Notes: generated from the letters alone by a model not told the origin. Positions 1 through 9,095 are shown, counted from the first letter of the stretch. The stretch is DNA of 64,000 nucleotides from an uncultured Planctomycetaceae bacterium (GCA_903885565.1 CAISJI010000098.1:1-64000); one strand, 5' to 3'. A program made the numbers and translations.

Positions 1-612
1 CGTCGATCGCCAGCGACGCCATCACGGCGCCAGTGGTGCTTACGTTGCCGTTGCCCGCAGCGTCGGTGAAGGCGTTGTCGTAGACAACCGCGTAGCCAGT
101 GCCTTTGGAATTTGGGGTGGGAGTAAAATCGGCAGCGAACGTGGTGCCGCTGACATAGCGGAAGCCGGAGAGCGTGCCACCGACGGCATAGAGATCACTG
201 ACGGTGAATGTGCCGGAGGGTTCGCTGAGGGTGTAGGAGATAACGGCAGTCTCCCCCGCCTTGAGACTCGCCTTGTTCGACTGGATCGAGATCGTGGGGC
301 GAACGGCGTCGATCGCCAGCGACGCTACCACGGCGCCGGTGGCACTTGTGTTGCCGTTGCCGGCGGCGTCGGTAAAGGCGTTGTCATAGACCACGGCATA
401 GCCAGTGCCGGTGGAATTGGGGGTGGGGGTGAAGTCGGCGGCGAACGTGGTGCCGCTGACATAGCGGAAGCCGGAGAGTGTGCCACCGACGGCATAGAGA
501 TCGCTCGCGGTGAACGTGCCGGAGGGTTCGCTGAGCGTGTAGGAGATGACAGCGGTCTCCCCCGCCTTGAGGCTCGCCTTGTTCGACTGGATCGAGATTG
601 TGGGGCGGGCGG
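1..612 (-). repeat. 306-bp tandem coding repeats (Ig-like domains)
   Basis: Bases 1-306 and 307-612 are two near-identical copies with no gap. Most differences are synonymous. A third, diverged copy occupies about 613-960. The array continues beyond base 1. Confidence 0.9.
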
Positions 613-1129
613 TATCGATGGCGAGTGAAGCGACAACGGCACCCGTGGCGCTCTTATTGCCGTTGCCGGCAAGATCTCGGAATGCGTTGTCGTAGACAAC
701 GACATAGCCAGTTGATTTGGTGTCGGGAATGGGGGTGAAGATGGTTGTGAAACGGGTCTCGTCAACCTGCGTAAGAGGCCCCACCGTTCCGCCCACGGCG
801 AAGACGTCATCGGCGGCAAACGACGACACAAACTGCCCCGCGCCGATATGCAGTCCAGCCACGCTTCCCACGACATCCTTCGCAGTCGGTTCGCTCAGCG
901 TGAACGACACAAGGGCAGTCTCGCCCTTTCTCAGGCTGACGTGATCAAAACTGATGGTGATTCCAGGCGGCGTGGCATCCACCGCAGCCAAGAGAAGACG
1001 CGGTTCCATGAACTCCCACTGAAGCACGGGGTGGCAGACGGAAGGCCTCCGCGTTGGCTTCTTCGGGCGAGGATGCACTCCGCGTCCCATCATTCGCCAC
1101 GCTTTATCCCAGAGTCGGAATCTTCCCAT
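1..1129 (-). CDS. Ig-like repeat extracellular protein, N-terminal part (runs off the window)
   Basis: Reverse-strand reading frame open from an ATG at 1129 to the window edge, so the C-terminus is missing. A GGGGGG tract lies just upstream of the ATG. Residues 1-40 are basic and lead into MEPRLLLAAVD at residues 41-51, the N-terminal signature of planctomycete exported giant proteins. Then come tandem Ig-like domains with repeated cores such as SLKAGETAVISYTLSEP, GGTLSGF and VYDNAFTDAAGNGN, resembling bacterial Ig-like domains (Big_12 type, from memory). The first domain (bases about 613-960) is divergent and has an insertion; the next two (307-612 and 1-306) are about 90% identical in DNA with an exact 306-bp period. 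Probable role: surface adhesin or matrix protein (inference). Confidence 0.85.
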   Translation of the reverse strand, partial: MGRFRLWDKAWRMMGRGVHPRPKKPTRRPSVCHPVLQWEFMEPRLLLAAVDATPPGITISFDHVSLRKGETALVSFTLSEPTAKDVVGSVAGLHIGAGQFVSSFAADDVFAVGGTVGPLTQVDETRFTTIFTPIPDTKSTGYVVVYDNAFRDLAGNGNKSATGAVVASLAIDTARPTISIQSNKASLKAGETAVISYTLSEPSGTFTASDLYAVGGTLSGFRYVSGTTFAADFTPTPNSTGTGYAVVYDNAFTDAAGNGNTSATGAVVASLAIDAVRPTISIQSNKASLKAGETAVISYTLSEPSGTFTVSDLYAVGGTLSGFRYVSGTTFAADFTPTPNSKGTGYAVVYDNAFTDAAGNGNVSTTGAVMASLAID

Positions 1130-1406
1130 GGTGGAGCCCCCCAAGAGTCCCGTTGAATAGTTCGATTGTGAAAGGTGTCTGAGGGCGCTGCAAGCCTTTT
1201 TTTCAACAGCGTGTCGGTTGCGTACGAGGCAACATGCCGCGAGCCATTCCGGCCCTATGGGGAAAGGGCTTGAGTTGCGATTCGGCATAGCGACAGGCCC
1301 GGGAAGTGAAGATCTCTGCGCCTCCATCTTTAAATAGGCGGGATGCCCCTTAAAAGCGGACACAAGCTAGGCAAAAAAATTTGCCCACCCCCGGCTGCCG
1401 TAGGGA
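1130..1406. other. Intergenic region
   Basis: About 280 bp between the start of the Ig-repeat gene and the remnant of the polyketide synthase gene, both on the reverse strand. It should hold the promoter of the Ig-repeat gene. I see no convincing coding frame, RNA gene or dispersed repeat in it. Confidence 0.5.
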
Positions 1407-1683
1407 CTACCGGTCAAAAACGGCCGGTTCGGCGGTGAGGCCTGGGCCAAACGCCAGCGCCACACAGGGAGGGAGGGCTCTTCCCGCAACAGCCGGTCGA
1501 GAATGAAGAGAATCGTGGCACCCGACAGAGTGCCATGCTGGGACAGCACGCCGCGGGAGGCGGTCAACGCCCCTGAGTTCAGCCCCAACGCCTCTTCCAC
1601 CCGGCGGCCCAGCCGGCAGCGTCGGCCTGCTTGATCTGCCAGGGTGGCACGGCGGTGCCGACTCCCAGTATCGCCAAGCTCAT
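1407..1683 (-). pseudogene. Type III polyketide synthase remnant (internal deletion plus frameshifts)
   Basis: The ATG at 1683 overlaps the stop of the FAD oxidoreductase (ATGA), as a real third operon gene would. The first 23 codons read MSLAILGVGTAVPP then QIKQADAA, the usual N-terminus of chalcone synthase-like enzymes. The frame then hits a stop, but a neighbouring frame continues as VEEALGLNSGALTASRGVL, SQHGTLSGATILFILDRL and, after another shift near 1456-1470, CVALAFGPGLTAE ending at TAG 1409-1407. These match the extreme C-terminus of the family (GFGPGLT motif). About 90 codons remain of an expected 350-390. The segment with the catalytic Cys and His is gone, and the usual GNMSS Asn is Thr here. 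It cannot make an active enzyme. Confidence 0.85.
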
Positions 1684-3026
1684 CCGTGCGTTGCCTCCGC
1701 AAGCAGAGCAGGTTGCGCACCAGCCGGCGACCAGCCAGCGCCGATGAGCCCCGGCACCACGTGGCCAGCAGCCCAGGGGAAGCATTGGGCCAATCGCACA
1801 GCTCCCCCCACCAGCCCCGGCCGCCGCACCGCCCAAGCCACGCGCCGGCAGCGGGCGTGGTGGGCTCCCAGCAGCCGCCGGTGGAGATTGCCGTAGCGGC
1901 TGGCGATTTCGGCGGTGGCGAGCGCGGCGGCATATTCCGGGGCAGATGCGGCTGCGGCCAAGACTCGCGCACTGGCCAGCGCCCAGCCGATCCCCTCGCC
2001 GGTGAACGGCTCAACATAGCCAGCCGCATCGCCGACGCGGAAGATCCGGCCCGCCTTCCCCACGACGAGGCTGGCAGCGTGCGTCAGCGCCGGAGTGGCC
2101 CGAAAGGTGGCGGCGGCCAGAGAGGCTGCGCTGGGCACACGCCTGTCGCCCGGGCCGCATCCCTGGTTCACAATCGCTCCCGCGGCAGCAGCCGGGCTGC
2201 CGGCTTGGGCCAGCAGCCGCTTGTCAACAGCGGCGGCCAGATCGATCCGCCCATCCTCCAGCCGCACCAATCCACAATAGCCCTGCTCTGCCACCGCCAT
2301 CAGCAGTTCGCCTGCCGGCAGGTCGCTCGCCTCAGGGGGCAGCGTGGCGCCGATGCCGATTCGGCTCTGCGCCGCCACATGCCGTCGGGGGCTTTCTGCG
2401 GGATCGCCCGCCGTGGGGAGGCGCACGCTAGCGGCCAAGCCGGTGGCCAGCACCACCATCTCGGCCTGCAGGTGGAGCGCTGCGTCGCCGGCACTTGAAT
2501 CAAGCAGCCGGGTGGTGATCGTCAGGGGTGACGGCCGCAACGCCGTGCTGCCAGTGCCAGGGCCCTCGCCGAGGGCTGTGACCAGCACCTCCGGTAGCCA
2601 GTGGGCTCCCGCGGCGATCGCCTGCTGCACGAGGTGCGTGTCGAGCGTTTCCCGGGAGATCACGCCGCCGGAGGGCAAGGGGATGCGTGCCACCCGGCCC
2701 GCTGCCGCCAGAGAGACACCCGCCAGGGGCGTGGCTGGTATCCGCCCTGCTGTGTCGTGCTGTGCGGGCAGAAGCGATTCGAGCATTTGCAGTTCGGCAT
2801 AGGCCACCGGCGAGAGACAGCAGCCGCAGACTTTCCGCCGCGGCATCGAGCTCCGATCGATCAGCAGCACCCGCCACCCCTGCGCGGCCAGTCGCAGCGC
2901 CGCAGCACTCCCGGCGGGGCCGGCACCGATCACAATACACTGCCAGGGAGTCGCGGCGGCCGCTCCAGCCGAGAGCGTCGCCGGCAGCGTGGCGGGGGCT
3001 GAAAAATGGAGTATGGGAAGGCTCAT
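1680..3026 (-). CDS. FAD-dependent oxidoreductase, geranylgeranyl reductase-like
   Basis: 448 residues from an ATG at 3026 that overlaps the methyltransferase stop (ATGA). Residues 30-60 hold the dinucleotide-binding VIGAGPAGSAAALRLAAQGW fingerprint, ending in an acidic residue (LLIDR) typical of FAD binding; a second FAD motif, FRVGDAAGYVEPFTGEGI, lies near residue 320. A KVCGCCLSP stretch follows the first motif, as in geranylgeranyl reductase and flavin monooxygenase relatives. Family members oxidise or reduce lipids and polyketides. Here it lies between a methyltransferase and a broken type III polyketide synthase, so its ancestral substrate was probably a polyketide-derived phenolic lipid or quinone (inference). 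The frame is open upstream to 3245, but the overlap and family start favour 3026. Confidence 0.85.
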   Translation of the reverse strand: MSLPILHFSAPATLPATLSAGAAAATPWQCIVIGAGPAGSAAALRLAAQGWRVLLIDRSSMPRRKVCGCCLSPVAYAELQMLESLLPAQHDTAGRIPATPLAGVSLAAAGRVARIPLPSGGVISRETLDTHLVQQAIAAGAHWLPEVLVTALGEGPGTGSTALRPSPLTITTRLLDSSAGDAALHLQAEMVVLATGLAASVRLPTAGDPAESPRRHVAAQSRIGIGATLPPEASDLPAGELLMAVAEQGYCGLVRLEDGRIDLAAAVDKRLLAQAGSPAAAAGAIVNQGCGPGDRRVPSAASLAAATFRATPALTHAASLVVGKAGRIFRVGDAAGYVEPFTGEGIGWALASARVLAAAASAPEYAAALATAEIASRYGNLHRRLLGAHHARCRRVAWAVRRPGLVGGAVRLAQCFPWAAGHVVPGLIGAGWSPAGAQPALLAEATHG

Positions 3027-3736
3027 CGCCGCTGCTCCCGGGCGATGCGGTCGCGGTGGGCAACCGGCCAGACAAGCAGCGCCCGCTGCGGCCAGCGGCG
3101 CAGGATGCGTGCCGATTCCATGCCGGAGCGGTCGAGCAGTTGGCGGTATTCCGGCAGCGTGCGGCTCGCGCGCACGGAGAGAGGGCCGTCCACCCGCGCC
3201 ACCCGCGACGATGAGAGGAACGTCGTGCCGAGCTGCGCCAGCCACAGGCCCATCCGGCTGCGGAGCAGATCAGAGACCACGACTCCGACACTGGCGGCAG
3301 CGGCCATGCCCGTCAGAATCTGTTCGGCCTCGGCATCGGAGAGATGGTGGAGAAAGAGCGAGTTGACGGCGAAGTCGCAGGGGGGGCAGCCCTCGGCCAG
3401 CGCGTCGTGCACAGCAAAAGTAACGCCCGTGACACCCCGCGCATCGGCCATGCTCTGGGCGCGGGCCACTGCCCGGGGGCTGATGTCGATCCCCGTCACT
3501 TCCGCACCCACGCCCCGGGGCAGGCGGCGCTGGAGCTTCCGCGCCAGGGCCACGGTGACATCCCCGCCGCCGCTGGCCACATCGATGATCCGCAGCGGTC
3601 GCGTCCACTCGATGCCCTGCGACAGTTGCAGGATCGCCGTGGCAAGCGCCGTGGCGGTGCCGGAGAGGGCATTGATCCGCGTGAGCGCATTGAGCGCGTC
3701 GAGGTGATCCTGATCGGGCAGGGACGGATCGTCCAT
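3023..3736 (-). CDS. SAM-dependent class I methyltransferase
   Basis: 237 residues from ATG 3736 (MDDPSLPDQDHLDALNALTR). Motif I is IIDVASGGGDVTVALA (about residues 48-63), followed by VTGIDISPRAVARAQ, a normal SAM site. HHLSDAEAEQIL is the usual post-motif region of methyltransferases acting on small molecules. The frame is open upstream to a GTG at 3877 and the start is not settled by a clear ribosome-binding site. It is first in an operon with an FAD oxidoreductase and a type III polyketide synthase remnant, linked by two ATGA overlaps, so it probably methylated the polyketide product (inference). Confidence 0.8.
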   Translation of the reverse strand: MDDPSLPDQDHLDALNALTRINALSGTATALATAILQLSQGIEWTRPLRIIDVASGGGDVTVALARKLQRRLPRGVGAEVTGIDISPRAVARAQSMADARGVTGVTFAVHDALAEGCPPCDFAVNSLFLHHLSDAEAEQILTGMAAAASVGVVVSDLLRSRMGLWLAQLGTTFLSSSRVARVDGPLSVRASRTLPEYRQLLDRSGMESARILRRWPQRALLVWPVAHRDRIAREQRR

Positions 3737-3963
3737 CAGTTCCGGCTGCCGCGACGGAGCAACTGACCAAAGTGGCAAGAGAGAGCCCCTGCTGAGAAAC
3801 GGTGCGCGGGATGAACGTGTGCCGGCTGAGGGCGGCTGTGCCGCCTGCCACAGCATCACTCTATCCGGTCTGGCCACAGCCCGGGGGGAACAGGCTGAGA
3901 TCTGGTCAGCAGCGGCGGCAAAACCCTTGTGTGTGGGGCCTGGGCCGGCCCGGCGGGCAGTTC

Positions 3964-4341
3964 TCAGTACGCGGTCGGACAGGGGGGCGTTTGGCCGCCG
4001 CCGTCGACCACCATCTGGCTGCTTCCCATGACGACATGCCCCTCTCCCATCACCATTTCAGGCGGGCAGGCCATTTCGGTCGCGGCCATCACCGGGGCTC
4101 CCATGACCGGCGCCCCCATTGGCTGCCCGGGCGCCATCATGACGCCGCCGGTGGCGGGCATCACCTGCCCCTGCACGGCTCCAGGCGCCGCCGCATAGGC
4201 GACCGGCTGGGCCGTCGGTTGGTGGGGCTGCGGATAGACCGGCGGAGCGTAGGGGGGGGCGTAGGCGTAGTTGTTGCGATTCTGGGCGCACCCGGACGTG
4301 AGCAGGGCCACGGCCAAGACACCGAGTAGGGAAACGCGCAT
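3964..4341 (-). CDS. Small Pro/Met-rich lipoprotein
   Basis: 125 residues. The N-terminus MRVSLLGVLAVALLTSGC is a lipoprotein signal with lipobox LTSGC, so the mature protein starts at Cys18 and is lipid-anchored. The rest is low complexity: Tyr/Pro-rich (YAPPYAPPVYPQP), then Met/Gly/Pro-rich with repeated APVM and GAPVM units. No catalytic domain is visible and function is unknown. The Met-rich tail could bind copper, but that is a guess. Confidence 0.7.
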   Translation of the reverse strand: MRVSLLGVLAVALLTSGCAQNRNNYAYAPPYAPPVYPQPHQPTAQPVAYAAAPGAVQGQVMPATGGVMMAPGQPMGAPVMGAPVMAATEMACPPEMVMGEGHVVMGSSQMVVDGGGQTPPCPTAY

Positions 4342-4430
4342 CGTAAACCGGCTCCCGGAGGGCAGTCAGAAGAGAGGACGGTAGAAATCGCCTCTCTGGC
4401 CAGTCAAGCCCAAAGATCGGGGGCTCCAGC

Positions 4431-4563
4431 TGGCTGTGGAAAAAGCCATCCATGGCCTCTGGTTTGAATACAGTCCACGAAGTCGACCGGTGAAAAAGCC
4501 GAGGTTTTCCACAGTCGACGGGCATCGCATCCAGCGATGCTGCACTATCCACAGCCTGCCAGC
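4431..4563 (+). repeat. R1 dispersed hairpin element, copy a
   Basis: The ends are inverted repeats: GGCTGTGGA at 4432-4440 and TCCACAGCC at 4548-4556. Inside are a GTCGAC-bounded hairpin (about 4483-4518) and a GCATCGC/GCGATGC hairpin with loop ATCCA (about 4522-4540). TTTTCCACA, a match to the relaxed DnaA box TTWTNCACA, occurs at 4435-4443 (reverse) and 4505-4513 (forward), and CTATCCACA (one mismatch) at 4545-4553. Related copies are at 15651-15780, 41651-41820 and 44413-44545. Confidence 0.8.
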
Positions 4564-4591
4564 GATCCCTGATGCGCGCTGGTGAACCGGT

Positions 4592-6358
4592 TCACTCGGC
4601 TTCCGACAGATCCTTTTTGTAGACGTTTCCCAGATCCTCAAGGGGAGAGTCTGGTGGCGGGGCCTCTGTTGGGGTGGTGCGGTCGCCGGACGCTGTGCCC
4701 CAATAGGGGTTGGGCGGGGTCTGCCATCCCCCCACGCGTTCCTGCCAGATCAGGCGGCAGCGACGCTCGAGTTCAACCTGATCGGCGAGTGGGTCCCAGA
4801 TGGTTTCCGCGACCATCGCCGGAACGCGGCGCATTTTGAGATCGATCAAGCCGGCCTCGACCAGCGGAAAGATCCCCTTCGACCGGGGTGGTCCCTGGGC
4901 CAGTTCGCCAGACCACTCCAGCAGCGTCTGGAAATTCGGGTTGTCGAGCAATCGCCCTCCGGTCGGAGGCCGCCAATCAGAAACGCAGGGATAGCCGACA
5001 TCCTTGCCGTCCACCACAATCGGCCACGTGCTCCCCGATTCGGGCAGCTGGCCTTCTTCGATGTAGTGCCAGAGTTGGTCCACACGGTTCAACCACACCC
5101 GGTCTTTTTCCCCGCCGTACGACTGCCCGAGCAGATCCATCCCGCAGTTCATGGTGATCCGGTAGATCCCGGCACAATCCTCCTCGGCCCCGCGGTAGGT
5201 CATCTGGGTTTTGAATTCCTCGAGGCTGGAAGCCCAGGTGGTGCCTGCTTCCCAGCAGATATTCACATAGCTGGGCAGGCCGCGGAGAGCGGCGTACTGC
5301 TCCCCTTTGTTATGCATTCCGGCTGAGATTTTCAGCGTTGGATGGCGGCGGTGGAGTTCTTCAATGATCGGAAGCACCGTCTGCATCACACTCTCGCCAA
5401 TCGGGATCTGCTGGCAGCGCTGGCACGGGCAGACCGCCTCGGTGGCCGTCTGGAAGTAGATGCCGTCGATGTCGGGAATCCAGGCGTACTGGTTTTCGTA
5501 AACGTCGAGGACGAAATCCTCAAGCGCCTGCGCCGTCTCCGGTTCCTGAGGGCAGAGATTGGCCAACGTCGGGCCGATTTTTGCCTTCTGGGCTTCGTAG
5601 AGCGCCTGCAGCCGCGCTGCGAGGGCTGGAGAGGCATCCTGAAAATCGCCGGCTGTCCATCCGAAACTGAAGCCCCACCAGATTTTGACGCCGCGCTGGT
5701 GCGCATAGTCGTTGATCCGATCGGCATTCATCGGTACGCCCCGGTTCCAGAAAATGATGTGGTTCAGCTTCCATTCGCTGGCTCGATCGATGTAGGCAAA
5801 CACATCCTTGCAGCCGTAGAGCCAGGTCCAAAAACCACGGACCTGCACTGACGGCGCGGAGAGCCTGTTGAGCTCCAGCGGCCTCCCCTTCCGCAGCCCC
5901 TCCAACCAATCTCTGCAGTAGTAATGTTGAAAGTCTCGTACTGCCCACAGCAGGCCTGAGCCATCCGCAGCGATCAACTTCACCGAGCCGTCCGTGGCGG
6001 CGATGATTCGGAAGCTTTCCGGCACCACGTCGGCCGGAGGGTTCACGGCGGCAGGATCGACGAGCAGTTCAATCTGACAATGAGCAGGCGCAGTGGGGTC
6101 GTCGGCAAGAGAACCGACGGCCCCTTCGCTGGCGAGGTGTTTCTGCAACTCTGTCACGGCGTGGCGGACCACAGGTTGCCCGTTGTGGTGAGGCACAGAA
6201 AGCCTTGCCACAATTGAACCGGCCGCTTCGGCCCCCACGGCGGCCTGTGGCACCACTCCAGGCAGCAGGTGCAGCCCAACCAGGAACAGGCAGGCCACGC
6301 TCCCCCTCCATGCAGCTTTGAAGATGGCGCTCAGCCCGTCAGAAATCAAACAAGCCAT
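4592..6358 (-). CDS. Secreted glycoside hydrolase-like protein (GH20/alpha-glucuronidase-like fold)
   Basis: 588 residues from ATG 6358, with a signal peptide (hydrophobic VACLFLVGLHLLPGVV, then AVGA). Residues about 45-165 (QPVVRHAVTELQKHLAS onward, ending SGLLWAVRDFQHYY) resemble the non-catalytic N-terminal domain of GH20 and alpha-glucuronidase enzymes. Residues about 175-540 start at VRGFWTWLYGCKDVFAYIDR, with NHIIFWNRG and KIWWGFSFGW, and look like a TIM barrel. A Cys-rich CPCQRC segment lies mid-barrel. Substrate unknown; probably a secreted or periplasmic glycosidase acting on complex polysaccharide. A TTG start five codons upstream is possible. Confidence 0.7.
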   Translation of the reverse strand: MACLISDGLSAIFKAAWRGSVACLFLVGLHLLPGVVPQAAVGAEAAGSIVARLSVPHHNGQPVVRHAVTELQKHLASEGAVGSLADDPTAPAHCQIELLVDPAAVNPPADVVPESFRIIAATDGSVKLIAADGSGLLWAVRDFQHYYCRDWLEGLRKGRPLELNRLSAPSVQVRGFWTWLYGCKDVFAYIDRASEWKLNHIIFWNRGVPMNADRINDYAHQRGVKIWWGFSFGWTAGDFQDASPALAARLQALYEAQKAKIGPTLANLCPQEPETAQALEDFVLDVYENQYAWIPDIDGIYFQTATEAVCPCQRCQQIPIGESVMQTVLPIIEELHRRHPTLKISAGMHNKGEQYAALRGLPSYVNICWEAGTTWASSLEEFKTQMTYRGAEEDCAGIYRITMNCGMDLLGQSYGGEKDRVWLNRVDQLWHYIEEGQLPESGSTWPIVVDGKDVGYPCVSDWRPPTGGRLLDNPNFQTLLEWSGELAQGPPRSKGIFPLVEAGLIDLKMRRVPAMVAETIWDPLADQVELERRCRLIWQERVGGWQTPPNPYWGTASGDRTTPTEAPPPDSPLEDLGNVYKKDLSEAE

Positions 6359-6496
6359 GAAAGCACCCCCCAAGGTCGAGCGGATATGTGCGGACTGAAT
6401 CAGGACGATGATATGAAAGAAGGCTTCAAGGCGCGCATGGGGTCTCTATTTTGCAGCGGAAGTAGAAGCTACGGCGGCCCTGGCCAAGCGATTGCC

Positions 6497-7723
6497 TCAC
6501 GCCTGCTCAAACAGCGCGATGCTGGCGGTGAACCCGTGCAGGCAGTTGTGGCGGCCGATCGGGCCGATCTCTCCCTGCGCAAAAAAGCCTGCCGCTGCCA
6601 CCGGGCCGAGGCACTCCTGCAGGCAGCGGGCATCGTGGCTGGCCTCGGGGAAGAGCCGGCTGCCGCGGCCGTTGCAGGTAAAGACCAGGGCCCCGGCCGG
6701 GGATGAGGCGGTGGAGGCCTGTGCCGAAAGGAGATGGTGGAGGTCATCGTGGGCGCTGGCCGCATCGCGCACATGAAACTGGATCGTCTGCCCGGTGCGC
6801 ACCAGATCCCCCACGGCGATCACGCCCGAATCGGGATCGGCACCCACGACGTTGCGCACCAGAAAATCGCCGCGCTGAAAGCTCTCCTGATATTCACTCG
6901 CCACCCGCCCCACATGGAGGCTCGAGCGCACAAGCTGCCGATCGGCATCGTTGAGATCGCCGTAGATTTCGCGCAGCCGCTCAAGCGCCGGCCGCCCGCC
7001 GAGCTCCACGATCACGTTCTCCTCCGCCTTGGTGATCACCAGCGGCCGGCCGATCGGCTTGCAGCCCTGCGACACCACCGGCCGCACCCGCACGCCGCCG
7101 CCGATAATGGCGCCGACAGCGCCTGAGTCGTACGACCGCGGCCCCACGAGGAGTGTGTTGCTGCCGGGAGCATGGCCGCCGCTGGCCATGCCGCCGATGA
7201 TCGGCACGCCGGGATGGTCTTCCTCAAAGCGGCGGATCAGCGTGTCGACCGGAAACGAAAACGGATCGGCCAGAAGCAAAAGCGACGCTCCTTCCGGCCA
7301 GCCGCCCGAGAGCTCTGCCGGCCAACCGACAAACATGCCGCCGTCGGGGGTCTGTTGGTATTCAAGCGCCAACGGCACGATGCTGGCTCCCGGCAGGCGG
7401 GCCAGCCAGACCACGACCGCCGGTCCCGTTTCGATTTCGGTGTCGCCGGCGAGCACCCCCTCGGCCGTCGTGCCGATCAGGGCGGGCACCCGCAGTTGTT
7501 CGCCGAGGGTTTCCAGTGCCGGGCGGATCGACTGCCCGTAGGCGCTTGAGACAAACACCACCGCAAGATCGGCGGGGAGCGTCGAGGTGATCGGGCCGGT
7601 GGGGGCGTCGAGGCCCAAGAGCGCCTGGCTCGTCGCCTCAGCGAGAGCCATCTCGATTCTTGGCTGTGTGGAGAGGCCGACGGCACACCGCAGGGACGGG
7701 GCAGGAGGAGTGGCGGCGTGCAT
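6497..7723 (-). CDS. FIST domain sensor protein
   Basis: 408 residues, ATG 7723. The N-terminal half matches the FIST_N domain (DLAVVFVSSAYGQ near residue 50, LIGTTAEGVLAGDTEIE near residue 80, VPIIGGMASGGHAPGSNTLL near residue 175). The C-terminal half matches FIST_C (GDFLVRNVVGADPDSGVIAV, and GALVFTCNGRGSRLF followed by GFFAQGEIGPIGRHNCLHGF). FIST proteins are predicted small-ligand sensors, possibly for amino acids. This one is free-standing, without an attached kinase or methyl-accepting domain. It follows the methionine salvage operon on the same strand after an 86-bp gap. Confidence 0.88.
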   Translation of the reverse strand: MHAATPPAPSLRCAVGLSTQPRIEMALAEATSQALLGLDAPTGPITSTLPADLAVVFVSSAYGQSIRPALETLGEQLRVPALIGTTAEGVLAGDTEIETGPAVVVWLARLPGASIVPLALEYQQTPDGGMFVGWPAELSGGWPEGASLLLLADPFSFPVDTLIRRFEEDHPGVPIIGGMASGGHAPGSNTLLVGPRSYDSGAVGAIIGGGVRVRPVVSQGCKPIGRPLVITKAEENVIVELGGRPALERLREIYGDLNDADRQLVRSSLHVGRVASEYQESFQRGDFLVRNVVGADPDSGVIAVGDLVRTGQTIQFHVRDAASAHDDLHHLLSAQASTASSPAGALVFTCNGRGSRLFPEASHDARCLQECLGPVAAAGFFAQGEIGPIGRHNCLHGFTASIALFEQA

Positions 7724-7809
7724 CGCGAAAGATTCCCCAAAGAAGTGAGCCAGAGAAGTGAGCCAGAGAGGTGAGATTTGAAGCGTGGCAGAACTGCCGC
7801 GGGAATGAG

Positions 7810-8508
7810 TCAGAAGACGATGTCGGCAAACGATTGAAGCGCCTCGTGCTCAAAGAGACCGCCGGCTGGCCTGTTGCCGGGCCGCTCGGCGAGGGCTGTC
7901 GCCATGCCGGCTTGGCGGGCGGCGTCGAGTTCCTCCCCGATATCGCTGACAAACAGAATCTGCCGCGGCTCAAGGCCCATATCGGCCGCTATTTTTTCGT
8001 AGCTGACAGGATCGCGCTTCGGCCCGGTGGTGGTGTCGTAATAGCCCCGCAGATGCTCGGTGAGATCACCATGGGCAGTGTGGCCGAAAAAGAGCTTTTG
8101 CGCCTGAACCGAACCGGAGGAATAGATCCGCACGTCGAGCCCCGAGGAGGCCCAGAGTTCAAGCGCCTCAGGCACATCGTCAAACGTGTGGGCCACCAGT
8201 TCCCCTGACTCAAATCCCTCACGCCAGATCATCCCCTGCAGCGCCTTCAGGGGCGTGCTCTTCACGTCGCGGTTCATCAGATCGATCGCAGCGAGCGCCA
8301 GTTGCACTCCATCGCTGGTCGGCGGTATGCCGGCATCGGCAGCCAGCGCGGGGAGCAGGGACAGCACAGCAGGGGCGCCTGAGTGCCGAGTGAGAAAATC
8401 GGCCACATGCTCCCGCGCGAAGGCGAAGAGCACGTCATACACAAAGCTGATGGAGGAGGTGGTTCCCTCCACGTCGAGCAGAATGCCGCGGCCGGCAAAG
8501 AAGATCAA
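7810..8508 (-). CDS. mtnC: Acireductone synthase (enolase-phosphatase E1)
   Basis: 232 residues. HAD-family enzyme that enolises and then dephosphorylates 2,3-diketo-5-methylthiopentyl-1-phosphate in methionine salvage. The N-terminal [15 protein letters not shown] contains the family-specific DxEGTT form of HAD motif I (Asp12, Glu14). [16 protein letters not shown] is motif II, and [19 protein letters not shown] is the C-terminal motif. The start is a TTG at 8508 that overlaps the stop of mtnD in a TTGA junction, which supports translational coupling; no better start lies nearby. Confidence 0.92.
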   Translation of the reverse strand: MIFFAGRGILLDVEGTTSSISFVYDVLFAFAREHVADFLTRHSGAPAVLSLLPALAADAGIPPTSDGVQLALAAIDLMNRDVKSTPLKALQGMIWREGFESGELVAHTFDDVPEALELWASSGLDVRIYSSGSVQAQKLFFGHTAHGDLTEHLRGYYDTTTGPKRDPVSYEKIAADMGLEPRQILFVSDIGEELDAARQAGMATALAERPGNRPAGGLFEHEALQSFADIVF

Positions 8509-9095
8509 GAGGGCGTTCCTCCCGATCCGTCGACCCAGGCTGGCCCCAGGCAGAGCGGGATGTAGCCGGCGTGAACGCCGTTTTCGAGGTAGTGGGGAGT
8601 CCAGCCGGTCATATCCTGAAACAGGCGGATCGCCCGGATGCGGCGGTCGGAGCAGAGATCAAACCAGTGGCGGGTGCCCAGCGGCACGCTGATGAGATCC
8701 CCCGCCCACACCTCAATCGCAAACACGAGTCCCGGCTCCGCCGCGCCGGCAGCAGGCGGGGCATGGATATGAAACACCCCCCTGCCCTGCAGGATGAACC
8801 GCACCTCGTCTTCGGTGTGCGTGTGTTCCTTGCTGAATTTGGCGAGCATCGTGTCGAGGTTGGGCGTGTCGGGCCGCACGTCAATCACGTCGGCGGTCAC
8901 AAACCCGCCGCGGCGTTTCAGTTCGTCGATCTCGGGGGAGTAGGCAGCGAGAATCGCCTCGGCAGGGGCGCTGGGGTCGACCCGATCTTCCAGCGGCCAG
9001 ATCTCGTAGTGGAGCCCTTGGCTGGCCAGAAATTGAATGATCTCAGGGATCTCGGTGATGCGCCGCCCGAGGGAGGGAATCGTGACGATGGCCAT
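8505..9095 (-). CDS. mtnD: Acireductone dioxygenase
   Basis: 196 residues, ATG 9095. Cupin enzyme that cleaves acireductone with O2 to the keto-acid precursor of methionine plus formate (Fe form). The metal site is visible as [11 protein letters not shown] (His91, His93, Glu97) with a distal TRHWFDL (His143). Length matches the family. It lies between mtnB (66-bp gap) and mtnC (4-bp overlap), in order of use apart from the swap of B, D and C. Confidence 0.93.
   Translation of the reverse strand: MAIVTIPSLGRRITEIPEIIQFLASQGLHYEIWPLEDRVDPSAPAEAILAAYSPEIDELKRRGGFVTADVIDVRPDTPNLDTMLAKFSKEHTHTEDEVRFILQGRGVFHIHAPPAAGAAEPGLVFAIEVWAGDLISVPLGTRHWFDLCSDRRIRAIRLFQDMTGWTPHYLENGVHAGYIPLCLGPAWVDGSGGTPS

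Noticed and set aside
3027-3245. N-terminal extension of the FAD oxidoreductase
   Set aside because: It would lie entirely inside the methyltransferase gene, and the ATGA overlap at 3023-3026 gives a start with the expected family N-terminus.
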